Part shown: in pieces, positions 45,483-54,862 of the stretch | Layout: every line of letters starts with the position of its first letter | Position numbering within the stretch: the stretch's first letter is position 1 | From: Martinezella rhizogenes | Lineage (GTDB): Bacteria; Pseudomonadota; Alphaproteobacteria; Rhizobiales; Rhizobiaceae | Reading direction: 5' to 3' | Assembly: GCF_000799715.1 (NCBI RefSeq) | Contig: NZ_JUHG01000015.1 | Span: 124,001 to 188,000, forward strand | DNA length: 64,000 nt | Notes under the pieces: model-generated | Told to the model about the DNA's origin: nothing | The model's database searches: none | The model's input: only the letters and a program-made list of their open reading frames with translations | Position numbers and translations under genes: made by a program

Positions 45483-46700
45483 CTAAAGGGGGACACGAGC
45501 AATCGGGCACGTCATGCAATGACCGCCACCACGGCCACGGCTGAGTTCTGCCCCTTCGACGGTGATCACCTCGACACCTGCGCGGCGCAGCAGCGTGTTG
45601 GTGTAGACGTTGCGGTCGTAGGCGATGACCACGCCGGGCTCGATGGCGATCACATTGTTGCCGTCATCCCACTGCTCGCGTTCCGCTTCGTAGCGGTCGC
45701 CGCCGGTCGCAACGACACGCAAGCTCTTAAATCCAAGCGCTTGCGCAACCACGTCGGTAAACGGAGACGTCTCCTCCCGGGTGTCCACCGAGCCTTCGGC
45801 ATCGCCCGGCCGCAACGAGAAGCTCCGCAACCGGTCGACGACGGGAGGATACATCGTCACCAGATCCCGATCGCAGAAGGTAAAGACTGTATCGAGATGC
45901 ATGAAGCTGCGATCGCGCGGCATGAGTGCAGCGATGACACGTTTGGCGATACCAGCTGCAAAAAGACTTCGGGCCAGCGCCCCGACCGCCTGCGGGGTGG
46001 TGCGTTCACCCATGCCGACCAGGACGACCCCGTCGCCAACCGGCATGACGTCCCCACCTTCAAGACTGGTTCCAGCGACCGGGCTCTCGGGCGAGACAAA
46101 TATGAAGTCCGCCGCATCGAAGCGAGGATGAAAACGATAGATCGCCTCGACATTTGCAGCCTCTGGCCGTCGCGCTTGCCAATACATAGCATTGACCGAA
46201 ACGCCACCATAGATCCAGCAGGAACTGTCGCGGGTAAAGAGCTGGTTCGGCAACGGTGGTAGCACGAAATCCTGTGGCGCCAGCGTGCGTCCGGTCAGCC
46301 CGAGGGGTTCGAATGGCAATTCGGCACGAGCGATGCCGCCGACGAGATAGGTTGCCAGCTGATCCGCCGGCATCTCGTTCAGCCAGCCGCGCAGTTCATC
46401 GACCATGTCACATCCGACAACCGCGGATTCGACGCGGCGATCAAGCAGCCAGCGGCGTGCCTGGGGCAAAGCCATCGTTTCCGTGAGCAATTCGCCCAAC
46501 GACTGCACAACGACGCCGCGTTCGCGCAAGGCATCAACGAAGATATCGTGCTCCTGCCGGGCACGCTTGACCCACAGCACGTCGTCGAAAAGCAACGCCT
46601 TGCAATTGTCCGGTGTCAGGCGCCGCAGGCTCAGGTCAGGGCGGTGAACCATGACTTCGCGGAGACGACCGACTTCCGAATGAACGCCGAGAACATTCAT
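45483..46700 (-). CDS. arcA: Arginine deiminase
   Basis: The 405-residue enzyme hydrolyses arginine to citrulline and ammonia. The catalytic cysteine is C395 in GGGHCMTCP; LEGGD, FMHLDTVF and DDGNN supply other active-site residues. GGGAG precedes ATG 46700. It starts 14 bases after the antiporter stop. The ammonia released also counters acid stress. Confidence 0.95.
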   Translation of the reverse strand: MNVLGVHSEVGRLREVMVHRPDLSLRRLTPDNCKALLFDDVLWVKRARQEHDIFVDALRERGVVVQSLGELLTETMALPQARRWLLDRRVESAVVGCDMVDELRGWLNEMPADQLATYLVGGIARAELPFEPLGLTGRTLAPQDFVLPPLPNQLFTRDSSCWIYGGVSVNAMYWQARRPEAANVEAIYRFHPRFDAADFIFVSPESPVAGTSLEGGDVMPVGDGVVLVGMGERTTPQAVGALARSLFAAGIAKRVIAALMPRDRSFMHLDTVFTFCDRDLVTMYPPVVDRLRSFSLRPGDAEGSVDTREETSPFTDVVAQALGFKSLRVVATGGDRYEAEREQWDDGNNVIAIEPGVVIAYDRNVYTNTLLRRAGVEVITVEGAELSRGRGGGHCMTCPIARVPL

Positions 46701-46714
46701 GACGCTGCTCCCTG

Positions 46715-48181
46715 TCAAAACGGGCTGACGAGGCCGGCCCACATTTGGTAGGCGGCAAGGAGGGCTACCGCGACAAGCGCGACGGCGAGAAGGGCTTCGA
46801 ACGGACGGAAGGGCTTTTGACCCGCTTCTCGACACGCAAGAACATAGAAGAGAATGCCCGGCGCATAGAGGATCGCACACATGAACAGGTAAGCCGGGCC
46901 GGCGGCATAGACGAGCCATAGCCCGTAAAACGTTGCCAAAAGCCCGACCAACATCGGAGCTGTTCGCTGTTCGCCCGGCGCATAGCCTTCTCCTGATATG
47001 GCCAGCTTTGCGGCATAGGCGCCCGAGAAGATGTAGGGCACGAGGATCGCGGTCGATGCGATGGAAAACAGCGCCTGATAGGTGCCGTGGGCATAAAGCG
47101 TAACGACAAGGAACGCCTGAACGAGAAGATTGGTGATCAGCAGCGAGGCCCACGGGACGCCCCGTTCACTTTCCGAGGCGAGGAATTTCGGCATGGTCCC
47201 GTCCTTTGCCGCCGCGAAGGGAATTTCGGCTGCCAGAAGCGTCCAACTTAGAAAGGCTCCGATCACTGAGACAACAAGCGCGATGTTGATGAGAACCGCA
47301 CCCCAAGGACCGACCACCGCCTCAAGTACCCCGGCCATGGAAGGGTTCTTCAGGGCAGCAAGTTCAGGTTGGCTGAGAATGCCGAGCGAAAGCAGGGATA
47401 CGAGCGCGTAGAAAGCAAGGCATGTGAAAAAGCCAAGGACCGTTGCCGTCGCAATATCACGTCGGCGCTCGGCCCGGGCGGAGAACACGCTGGCACCTTC
47501 TATGCCGATGAACACCCAGAGCGTGACCAGCATGGTGCTCTTGACCTGCGCGGTGATCGAGTCGAGGCTTGCGTTGCCCAGACCGGTAAAATCGAGCGAG
47601 AAGACATTCAGCTTGAAGGCGACGACGCCGACACCGATGAATAACAAAATCGGCGCGATTTTTGCGACGGTGACGATAAGGTTCACGACCGCCGCTTCGC
47701 GAATGCCCGCCAGTACAATGGCATGAATCAACCACAGCAGGATAGACGCACCAAGCACCGCCTGCCAGGTGTTTCCGTCGCCGAAGGATGGAAAGAAATA
47801 GGATAGGGCGCTAAAGACGATAACCGCATAGGAAACGTTACCGATCCATGCGCTCAGCCAGTAGCCCCACGCGCTGTTGAAGCCGATAAAGGGACCGAAT
47901 CCAGCTTTTGCATAGGCATAGGGACCGACGTTCAGGTTTGGTTTGCGGGTGGCCAGGGATTGATACACGAAGACCAGCGCCAGCATGCCAATCGCGGTGA
48001 TCCCCCAGCCGATTGCGATGGCCAATGGGCCGGCGCCTGCCGCCATGTTCTGCGGCAGGCTGAAGACGCCGGAGCCGATCATCGAGCCGATGACCAATGC
48101 CGTAAGCGAACCCAGGCGCAATTTCCTGCTAGCCGCCACCGGCTCGGTCGCGGCGACAAGTTTTATGCCGATCGAAGTCAT
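46715..48181 (-). CDS. arcD: Arginine/ornithine antiporter (APC family)
   Basis: The 488-residue protein has about twelve to thirteen membrane helices and opens with ALVIGSMIGSGVFSLPQN, the substrate-backbone motif of the basic amino acid/polyamine antiporter (APC) family. It would exchange arginine for ornithine. GGGGGA precedes ATG 48181. It is the first gene of the arcDABC operon and has the box at 48247 66 bases upstream. Confidence 0.9.
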   Translation of the reverse strand: MTSIGIKLVAATEPVAASRKLRLGSLTALVIGSMIGSGVFSLPQNMAAGAGPLAIAIGWGITAIGMLALVFVYQSLATRKPNLNVGPYAYAKAGFGPFIGFNSAWGYWLSAWIGNVSYAVIVFSALSYFFPSFGDGNTWQAVLGASILLWLIHAIVLAGIREAAVVNLIVTVAKIAPILLFIGVGVVAFKLNVFSLDFTGLGNASLDSITAQVKSTMLVTLWVFIGIEGASVFSARAERRRDIATATVLGFFTCLAFYALVSLLSLGILSQPELAALKNPSMAGVLEAVVGPWGAVLINIALVVSVIGAFLSWTLLAAEIPFAAAKDGTMPKFLASESERGVPWASLLITNLLVQAFLVVTLYAHGTYQALFSIASTAILVPYIFSGAYAAKLAISGEGYAPGEQRTAPMLVGLLATFYGLWLVYAAGPAYLFMCAILYAPGILFYVLACREAGQKPFRPFEALLAVALVAVALLAAYQMWAGLVSPF

Positions 48182-48246
48182 GGTTTTCCCCCAAGGATCA
48201 AGGACATCTGTGGGAGACACTGAACACTGGTTGGCGGTGACAAACC

Positions 48247-48260
48247 TTGATCCTGGTCAA
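48247..48260 (-). promoter_or_regulatory. FNR/FixK-type anaerobox of the arc operon
   Basis: TTGATCCTGGTCAA has both half-sites, 66 bases upstream of the arcD ATG. Anaerobic control of arc operons by FNR-type regulators (Anr in Pseudomonas) is well known. Confidence 0.85.
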
Positions 48261-48348
48261 ACCGGTTGTCATCTTAAGCAGGCTTGGACACCGCACCGTT
48301 AGAATGTTGGCTGACGATCCTGGATCTCGCCTCAGCTAGAATGCGGCA

Positions 48349-48843
48349 TCACCTGTCGTCCGTCTGGTTGACGGTACCTTGCGCTCCCGCGCAATGCAGT
48401 CTCTTCAGACGTTCCAGGAAGGGGCGTTGACCGCCGATGATCTCTTGGCCTGCCTCGGAAAGGGTGAACCACTCAGCCCGATCGATCTCGGGGAAGGACT
48501 CGAAGCGTCCGCTTCGTGGCGGCCACTCGATTTCAAACAGATTGCTGTGCAAGCAGGATGTGTCGAATACCCCCTCAAGGGCAAAGGCGGTGACGGCCTT
48601 TCCGCTCTTCTGGCGCTCTTCGCCAAGAGGCTGTAGCGCACCCTCAGGCGCGCAACCTGTTTCCTCGGCGAATTCCCGTCGGGCAGCCGCTTCGGGTGCC
48701 TCATCCTCGCTGTATTCGCCCTTGGGAATGGACCACGCGCCGTCATCACGTTTGCGCCAGAAGGGGCCGCCTGGATGGACAAGCAGAACCAAAATGCCGC
48801 TCTGCGCCTTTTTATACATTAGGATGCCGGCGCTCTTCTTCAT
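48349..48843 (-). CDS. Nudix hydrolase
   Basis: The 164-residue protein contains a complete Nudix box beginning at G42 with REFAEETG at 56-63, which binds Mg2+ and hydrolyses X-linked nucleoside diphosphates. It also has WSIPKGEY before the box. The family is close to MutT/NudL-like proteins with unknown substrate. AGGAA precedes the ATG. No anaerobox was found upstream. Confidence 0.9.
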   Translation of the reverse strand: MKKSAGILMYKKAQSGILVLLVHPGGPFWRKRDDGAWSIPKGEYSEDEAPEAAARREFAEETGCAPEGALQPLGEERQKSGKAVTAFALEGVFDTSCLHSNLFEIEWPPRSGRFESFPEIDRAEWFTLSEAGQEIIGGQRPFLERLKRLHCAGAQGTVNQTDDR

Positions 48844-49131
48844 GTCCGATCGTTCCTACGAATGGACCTGTCTTTGCCTTGACTCGAAGATTTTGGCCAC
48901 TCAACGGCGATTGAATGCAAGGCGAAAACGGATACGACACTTCAATTGCCCAACCATCAACACGTCCTTGGCTCATCACTTCGGAAGCGAGCCGTGGAGC
49001 GGTGGACAATCGTATTGTCGTCCCTGGTCGGGATCAAAACAAAGGGGCAAGCCCGCGGCCGTCTGAGCGGCACTTAGTTTCGAATATGCAATGACGGCGA
49101 TCAACCATGTGCAGACGATGAATATCGATGG

Positions 49132-49653
49132 TCAATGCCTAAAATCTCGCCGCAGCACGACGATCGCGGGATCGTCTTTGTCATCATGGGCGTGGAAGGC
49201 CATATCGCGCTCCAGCTCGATTGCGGCGTGGTTTTCGCGGCTTTCTATGGATTCGATGCTTTTGAAATTGTGTCGTTCTGCATAGCGGCAGATGTGGGCG
49301 AGCATTTCCCAACTTATGCCCTGGTGTTTGTAGTCTTCACGAATGGTCAGCGCGACCTCTCCACGTTGAGGATCCTTGCCGACTGCCAGCATTGCCACTG
49401 CCAGCAAAGTCTGATCCGGTGAAAAGGCAAGGAAGTTGACGCGCTTGGCATCGCCAGCGCTTGTCATTTCAACGAGCCTTTCATGAGAAACGGATTTCAT
49501 TCCGGATAGGAAACGAAATCTGACGTCGTCTGGTGTCACATGCTTGAAAAAATCAGCGACAATTGCTTCATCCTTCGGCTCGGCGCCACGAACGTGAAAG
49601 TGAAATCCGCTACGCGTGGTTAGCTCGCCCTTGGTATCTTCGATTTCCATCAT
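49132..49653 (-). CDS. GNAT-family N-acetyltransferase
   Basis: The 173-residue protein has a GNAT fold with VALTIREDYKHQGISWEML as the acetyl-CoA loop region, though the usual R/Q-x2-G-x-G/A is weakened (H-Q-G-I-S). The N-terminal part (FKHVTPDDVRFRFL) resembles the acetyltransferase domain of protein acetylase Pat. It may acetylate protein lysines. GGAGAAGC precedes two consecutive ATGs (49653, 49650). The box at 49744 lies 91 bases upstream. Confidence 0.85.
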   Translation of the reverse strand: MMEIEDTKGELTTRSGFHFHVRGAEPKDEAIVADFFKHVTPDDVRFRFLSGMKSVSHERLVEMTSAGDAKRVNFLAFSPDQTLLAVAMLAVGKDPQRGEVALTIREDYKHQGISWEMLAHICRYAERHNFKSIESIESRENHAAIELERDMAFHAHDDKDDPAIVVLRRDFRH

Positions 49654-50600
49654 GCTTCTCCTTTAGGTTCGCGGAACAACTGCTCGCCGCGGCCCCGACG
49701 CGAGGAGTGATGTATTTACTATAGCAATCTGGATTCATTAACTTTGACCCAACTCAAGGTGCGCGCGTTTTCGTGCGACAACGGATGGCTTCCGGGACGT
49801 GAGTGCCCTAAACAATCTCGAATTGTGCCCGTTTATAGAACGCCTCGATTTCTCGTTCGAATTGCGCAATAGCCGCAATTATCCAAGGCTCGTACTGAGG
49901 GAACCCAGTTCCGCGACTTCGTCGCAACACGGACGCTGACCGCAGCATGTTGTAGAAAAACATCTTCCGGCCAACCTTTGTTGAGATCTGGATTCCCACC
50001 GCGCGGTCCCTTGACAGATCTTGCCCCTAACGCGCCGAGGCAGCCGTATCTTAGCATATGTTTTTAAACGGAAAGAGCGTTTGTCGGGCAGCCTTGGCGA
50101 CAAGCGAGCTTAAGTGAGCAGAGTGTGGGGAATCTGCCACGAATGTGCCGAGCGCTTCTTCGCAATGTCCTATTCGTATCGAGCGCCGTAGAGCTCCCAT
50201 TGCCCATCTCAATTGCCGTTTCGTACCCACCATACATCCCTGACGCAGCCGCCGCTTCAACATATTGCCAGCAATACACCTAATCCTGTCGCGGCGGATT
50301 TTCAGCCTGTGAAATTCAACCAAATCGAACGGCCATATCCCAGCAAAACGGCAAGTCAGGCCAAGCAAACACAGCCCAAGGCACCCATGTTTGCGGATCG
50401 AACGATGTTGCGAACAGCGGCGAAGGCCCGCGGTATTGGAGGGGAGGGCTTTGCTCAAAGGCAGGTGACCTCTTCTTAGCCATCGTAGCCGTCTTAGAAA
50501 AGCGGCTGAGGGCGAGGAGCACATCACCTACTTCCTCCCTTATTCCAGTCTCGGCGGCAAGCTCGCACCGCGCCGACCTTCGCTGACGATGAAGCCAAGC
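49654..50600. other. 947-base stretch without a supported gene
   Basis: Beyond the box at 49744, several frames of 60-160 codons exist on both strands (e.g. 49808-49999 and 50051-50527, minus), but none has a ribosome site plus a recognisable family, and frames overlap each other. It may hold decayed genes. The DUF1275 gene ends at its right edge. Confidence 0.45.
49744..49757 (-). promoter_or_regulatory. FNR/FixK-type box
   Basis: TTGACCCAACTCAA has both half-sites, 91 bases before the GNAT start at 49653. Confidence 0.65.
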
Positions 50601-51359
50601 TTAGCCTCTGCCGGCATTCTTGCCTGCGGTTTTGCTTCGAGCAGTTCGCATCGCGCGCGCTCGCCAAATTGCATCAAGTGCGATCACGGTCAGCAAGACC
50701 GCAGCCAAGATCAGAAGGTAGCCGCCGACGGCTCGGTAGATGAAGACGCCCAGAATACCGCCGATCAGAAAGGCGGCGATCGTGTAAAAGTGCAAACGGA
50801 GCTTGATCAGATTGTGCCGGCTGTCTGCTACCGGCTCGCGTCCGCGCAAAATATCGAAGGCGGTTGCGAGTTCTATCCCAAGGTCGGTGGCCATGCCGGA
50901 CACATGCGTGGTGCGTACGCGAGCATCCGAGATGCGGGTGACAACGGCATTCTGTAAGCCCATCAGGAAAGCCAGGCCGAGGACGAGAACTGGCACACGC
51001 CACTCAGCCAGCAACCAAAGATCGGCGCAGCCGAGGATGGCAAGCAGCGCCGCTTCGGTCAGAATGCTATAGGCGTAAATGGCATGGACGCTGCGGCGAC
51101 GGCCCGCGTTGATGATCAGCGTCGATACCGCAGCACCGAGCACGAACGCCACAACGATCCCGCCGTAAAACAGGGCGGATAGCCACTGCCCGATGGCGAG
51201 ATGATCGGAGAGTGTGGAGACGTTGCCGGTCATGTTGGCGGAGAAGAAGCCCACGGCATAAAAGGCCGATGCATTCAATGCGCCGGCAATGCCTGCAAGC
51301 GAAGCCGCCAAGCCGCGGTCGATCTTTTCGTTACGGTGAGAACCCTGTCTTACGAGCAT
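50601..51359 (-). CDS. DUF1275 (YoaK-like) membrane protein
   Basis: The 252-residue protein has about six helices and the family features NASAFYAVGFFSANMTGN, FVLGAAVSTLI and GLAFLMGLQNAVVTR followed by THVSGMATDLG. DUF1275 proteins are uncharacterised inner-membrane proteins. ATG 51359 was chosen, though no strong ribosome site is seen; a TTG at 51404 would add 15 residues. It is divergent from the XRE/hyf operon. Confidence 0.85.
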   Translation of the reverse strand: MLVRQGSHRNEKIDRGLAASLAGIAGALNASAFYAVGFFSANMTGNVSTLSDHLAIGQWLSALFYGGIVVAFVLGAAVSTLIINAGRRRSVHAIYAYSILTEAALLAILGCADLWLLAEWRVPVLVLGLAFLMGLQNAVVTRISDARVRTTHVSGMATDLGIELATAFDILRGREPVADSRHNLIKLRLHFYTIAAFLIGGILGVFIYRAVGGYLLILAAVLLTVIALDAIWRARAMRTARSKTAGKNAGRG

Positions 51360-51507
51360 GTTGCTGCGAGCTATTGGCGTGATGGCGTCAGGATTGACTG
51401 GCAAGTTGGGAGCTATTTCGGCGGGCGAAACAATATCTACTTAATCCCAGGCATCGCCGTTTAACAAGCGACGGTTCGTGTCAAAAACGTGCTGACGCAT
51501 CAGAATA

Positions 51508-51546
51508 TTGATTTCAGACATCAATAGGCACATCATAGACATCAAT
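51508..51546. promoter_or_regulatory. Repeat cluster, probable operator of the XRE regulator
   Basis: AGACATCAAT occurs twice, at 51516-51525 and 51537-51546, exactly 21 bases apart (two helical turns). The first copy also pairs with ATTGAT at 51508-51513 as an inverted repeat. The block ends 36 bases before the GTG of the XRE gene. An operator for autoregulation is the simplest reading; it does not fit the 14-base anaerobox. Confidence 0.55.
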
Positions 51547-51582
51547 TATCAGAGCCTGCGCAAGATAACCCGATGGTGAATC

Positions 51583-51897
51583 GTGATTACTGCCGCTCAG
51601 ATGCGGGCCGCCCGGGCCCTTCTCGGTATCGACCAGCGCCAGCTGGCCGAACTGGCGGGAATTTCGGTCCCGACGATCCAGCGAATGGAAGCAAGCGCCG
51701 ATGTGGTGCGCGGCAATGTTGACACCCTGATGCGTCTGCTGGCTGCGCTGGACGGTGCGGGCATCGAGGTGATTAACGATGGAGCCGTTAGCCCGGACGG
51801 CGGGCGCGGGGTCCGGCTCAAAACGAAGGTCAAGCCCTCAGAGAGTGGAATGACGGAACCATCCATGCCCTCGCGTGCAGCGAGGGCGCCCCCGTGA
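51583..51897 (+). CDS. XRE-family (Cro/C1-type HTH) regulator
   Basis: The 104-residue protein has a helix-turn-helix near residues 18-37 (QLAELAGISVPTIQRME) and a C-terminal arm of about 50 residues with no domain recognised. It uses GTG 51583; the ribosome site is weak. Its TGA stop overlaps the GTG of the next gene, so it is coupled to the hyf-like operon and likely regulates it, through the repeats at 51508-51546. Confidence 0.85.
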   Translation: MITAAQMRAARALLGIDQRQLAELAGISVPTIQRMEASADVVRGNVDTLMRLLAALDGAGIEVINDGAVSPDGGRGVRLKTKVKPSESGMTEPSMPSRAARAPP

Positions 51898-53915
51898 CGC
51901 CGGTTTCCGTCTTGTTGACATGCGAGGCAGGGTTGCTTGGGACGGCGGTGCTGGCGGTCTTGATCGCCCGTTCGAACCGATCAACGCCGGTGGTCTACGG
52001 CGCCAGCCTGATTTTCTGCGCCATCGCCTTTGTAACCGCGCTTGCATGTCTTGCAACCGGTCTTCCGTCCACAGACGCGCCGATGCTTGTCCTTCCCATT
52101 GGCCTGCCGTGGCTGGGAAGCCATTTCCGGCTCGATGCGCTCGCCGCCTTCTTCCTGACGGTCATCAATCTTGGCGGTGTCCTCTCGTCTGTCTACGCGC
52201 TTGGATACGGCCGTCACGAACACGCGCCGCATCGCGTGCTGCCGTTCTTTCCAGCTTTCCTCGCCGGCATGAACCTGGTCATTCTGGCGGACGACGCCTT
52301 CACTTTCCTCATCTCCTGGGAGTTCATGTCGCTTGCCTCCTGGGCACTGGTGATGGCCCACCATCACGACGCCAGCAACCGGAAGGCCGGCTATGTCTAT
52401 ATCGTCATGGCAAGTTTCGGCACGCTGGCCCTGTTGCTTGCCTTCAGCCTGCTTGCGGGTCTTAGTGGCAACTACGGCTTTACCGCGATGCGGATATCCG
52501 AACACACGCCACTAACAGCCGGTCTTGTGCTCGCCTTGCTGCTGCTCGGTGCTGGTTCAAAGGCGGGTCTCGTGCCGCTGCATGTCTGGTTGCCGCTGGC
52601 GCATCCGGCAGCCCCAAGCCATGTCTCCGCCTTGATGAGTGGGGTCATGACCAAGGTCGCGATCTATTGTTTCATCCGCGTTGTCTTCGATCTGCTCGGC
52701 ATGCCGACATGGTGGTCAGGCATCGTCGTCCTAGCCATCGGCGCCGGGACTACGGTGCTCGGCATCCTGCAGGCGCTGATGGAGAGCGACCTTAAACGGC
52801 TGCTCGCCTACAGCACCATCGAAAATATCGGGGTGATCTTCGTCAGCCTCGGGCTGGCGCTTGCCTTCAAGGCAAACGGCATGGGACTGGCGGCGGCATT
52901 GGCGTTGACTGCCGCGCTGTTCCATACCCTCAACCATTCCTTCTTCAAGAGCCTGCTCTTCTTCGGCGCCGGCGCGGTGCTGACGGCGACAGGTGAGCGG
53001 GACATGGACAAGCTCGGTGGCCTTATCCATCGCATGCCGGTCACCAGCGTCGTCTTCCTCGTCGGCTGTGTCGCGATCTCGGCCCTGCCGCCATTCAACG
53101 GCTTCGTGTCCGAGTGGCTGGCGTTCCAGGCCATCTTGCAAAGCCCTGCCGTGCCGCAATGGGGCTTGAAGATCCTGGTGCCGGCGGTCGGTGGCTTGCT
53201 CGCCCTGTCGGCGGCGCTCGCGGCTGCCTGTTTCGTCAAGGCATTCGGCGTGACCTTTCTCGGTCGTCCGCGTAGCACTGTGGCCGAGCAGGCGGTGGAG
53301 GTCGACCGCTTCTCGCTTGCGGCGATGTCTGTGCTGGCCGTGCTGTGCCTTCTCGCCGGCATCCTGCCGGGGATCGTCATCGACGGGCTTGCGCCTGTAA
53401 CACTGTCGCTGATCGGAGACCGGATGCCGCTGCAGACGGATATTCCATGGCTGTCGATCGTGCCGGTTGCCGAAAGCCGGAGTTCCTACAACGGCCTTCT
53501 GGTATTCCTGTTCACGCTTCTCTCAGCGTCACTGACGGCTTATCTCATCCACCGTTTTGCCTCTCGGGGGCTGCGTCGCGCACCCGCCTGGGATTGCGGT
53601 TTTCCCGAGATCAGCCCGGCAACGCAATATACGGCGGGCAGCTTCGCCCAGCCCATCCGACGCGTTTTTGGAACGCTGGTTTTCCGCGTCCGAGAGAGCG
53701 TCGACATGCCCGCGCCCGGTGATCTCAGGCCGGCGCGTTTCTCCGTCGAGACCCATGATCTGATCTGGGAAGGCCTCTACCTGCCGATCATCGGCGCCGT
53801 CGGTTTCGCCGCCGAAAAGCTCAACCATCTGCAATTCCTGACGATCCGTCGCTATCTGAGCCTGGTTTTCCTAGCGCTTGTTTTCTTGCTGCTGGTGCTG
53901 GCGCTATGGTCGTGA
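51894..53915 (+). CDS. hyfB: Hydrogenase-4 component B-like, antiporter-type membrane subunit
   Basis: The 673-residue protein has about sixteen membrane helices and the NuoL/MrpA signature, with KRLLAYSTIENIG and HTLNHSFFKSLLFFGAG marking the ion-channel helices. It should move protons or Na+ within a membrane complex. It starts with GTG overlapping the XRE stop and overlaps hyfC by ten bases. Length matches HyfB (672). Confidence 0.9.
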   Translation: MTPVSVLLTCEAGLLGTAVLAVLIARSNRSTPVVYGASLIFCAIAFVTALACLATGLPSTDAPMLVLPIGLPWLGSHFRLDALAAFFLTVINLGGVLSSVYALGYGRHEHAPHRVLPFFPAFLAGMNLVILADDAFTFLISWEFMSLASWALVMAHHHDASNRKAGYVYIVMASFGTLALLLAFSLLAGLSGNYGFTAMRISEHTPLTAGLVLALLLLGAGSKAGLVPLHVWLPLAHPAAPSHVSALMSGVMTKVAIYCFIRVVFDLLGMPTWWSGIVVLAIGAGTTVLGILQALMESDLKRLLAYSTIENIGVIFVSLGLALAFKANGMGLAAALALTAALFHTLNHSFFKSLLFFGAGAVLTATGERDMDKLGGLIHRMPVTSVVFLVGCVAISALPPFNGFVSEWLAFQAILQSPAVPQWGLKILVPAVGGLLALSAALAAACFVKAFGVTFLGRPRSTVAEQAVEVDRFSLAAMSVLAVLCLLAGILPGIVIDGLAPVTLSLIGDRMPLQTDIPWLSIVPVAESRSSYNGLLVFLFTLLSASLTAYLIHRFASRGLRRAPAWDCGFPEISPATQYTAGSFAQPIRRVFGTLVFRVRESVDMPAPGDLRPARFSVETHDLIWEGLYLPIIGAVGFAAEKLNHLQFLTIRRYLSLVFLALVFLLLVLALWS

Positions 53916-54862
53916 TCTCCGCCCTCTTTGTCCAGACTTTTCAGATGGCGCTCGTCGTGCTGCTCGCACCGCTGCTGACCGGTTTCATCCGTCTGATCAA
54001 GGCGCGATTGCTGCGCCGGCGGGGGCCGTCCATGATCCAGCCCTACCGCGACATCCTGCGGCTCCTGCGCAAGGAAGTGGTGCTGGCCGAGAATGCGTCA
54101 TGGCTGTTCAGGGTAACACCCTATCTGATCTTCGCCGTAACCTGGGTCGCAGCCGCCATCATCCCCACGTTCGCCACCGGCCTCATCTTCAGCTGGACGG
54201 CGGATCTGATCGCCATCATCGCGCTGCTTGGCAGCGCCCGTTTCTTTCTGGCGCTCGCCGGAATGGACGTCGGCACCAGCTTCGGCGGTATCGGATCGAG
54301 CCGCGAGGCGATGATCGCAACGCTGGCAGAGCCATCGATGCTGCTGATTATCTTCACGCTTGCCCTGATCGCGGGCTCGACCCAGCTTTCGAGCATCGCC
54401 GCCTTTATGACCTCCCCGCAGGTGGGCCTGCGTGTTTCACTGGCGATCGCCTTGATCGCCCTCGTCATGGTCGCGATCGCCGAAAACGCCCGTATCCCCG
54501 TTGATAATCCGGCAACCCATCTGGAGTTGACCATGGTGCATGAAGCCATGGTGCTCGAATACTCCGGACGGCACCTCGCGATGATCGAGCTGACCGCATC
54601 CCTGAAGCTCCTGCTCTACATGTCCCTGATCGCCTGCATGTTCGTCCCGTGGAAACTCGCTGTGCTAGGAGAGGGGCCGGCCGCCTATCTGGTGGGCATG
54701 CTCGCCTATCTCGTCAAGCTCGCGGTCGGCGGCGCTCTCCTGGCCCTGTTCGAGACCGCGACCGCCAAGATGCGGGTCTTCCGCGTGCCCGAATTCCTGG
54801 GCGCGGCGCTCATGCTCGGCCTGCTCGCGACCCTGCTGCGGTTCGTCTCGAGGAGTCTGTGA
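53906..54862 (+). CDS. hyfC: Hydrogenase-4 component C-like, NuoH-type membrane subunit
   Basis: The 318-residue protein has about eight helices and NuoH/HycD features: RRRGPSMIQPYRDILRLLRKE near the start, and later ARIPVDNPATHLELTMVHE, the conserved acidic loop near the quinone or core interface. It would anchor the soluble arm. ATG 53906 lies inside the end of hyfB. Confidence 0.92.
   Translation: MVVISALFVQTFQMALVVLLAPLLTGFIRLIKARLLRRRGPSMIQPYRDILRLLRKEVVLAENASWLFRVTPYLIFAVTWVAAAIIPTFATGLIFSWTADLIAIIALLGSARFFLALAGMDVGTSFGGIGSSREAMIATLAEPSMLLIIFTLALIAGSTQLSSIAAFMTSPQVGLRVSLAIALIALVMVAIAENARIPVDNPATHLELTMVHEAMVLEYSGRHLAMIELTASLKLLLYMSLIACMFVPWKLAVLGEGPAAYLVGMLAYLVKLAVGGALLALFETATAKMRVFRVPEFLGAALMLGLLATLLRFVSRSL

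Noticed and set aside
49808..50527. Several minus-strand frames in the gap before the DUF1275 gene
   Set aside because: Mutually overlapping, without ribosome sites, and with Arg/Cys/Leu-rich random-looking composition.
51508..51525. Inverted TTGAT...ATCAA before the XRE gene as an anaerobox
   Set aside because: The spacer is seven bases between the five-base half-sites, not four; the repeated AGACATCAAT fits an XRE operator better.
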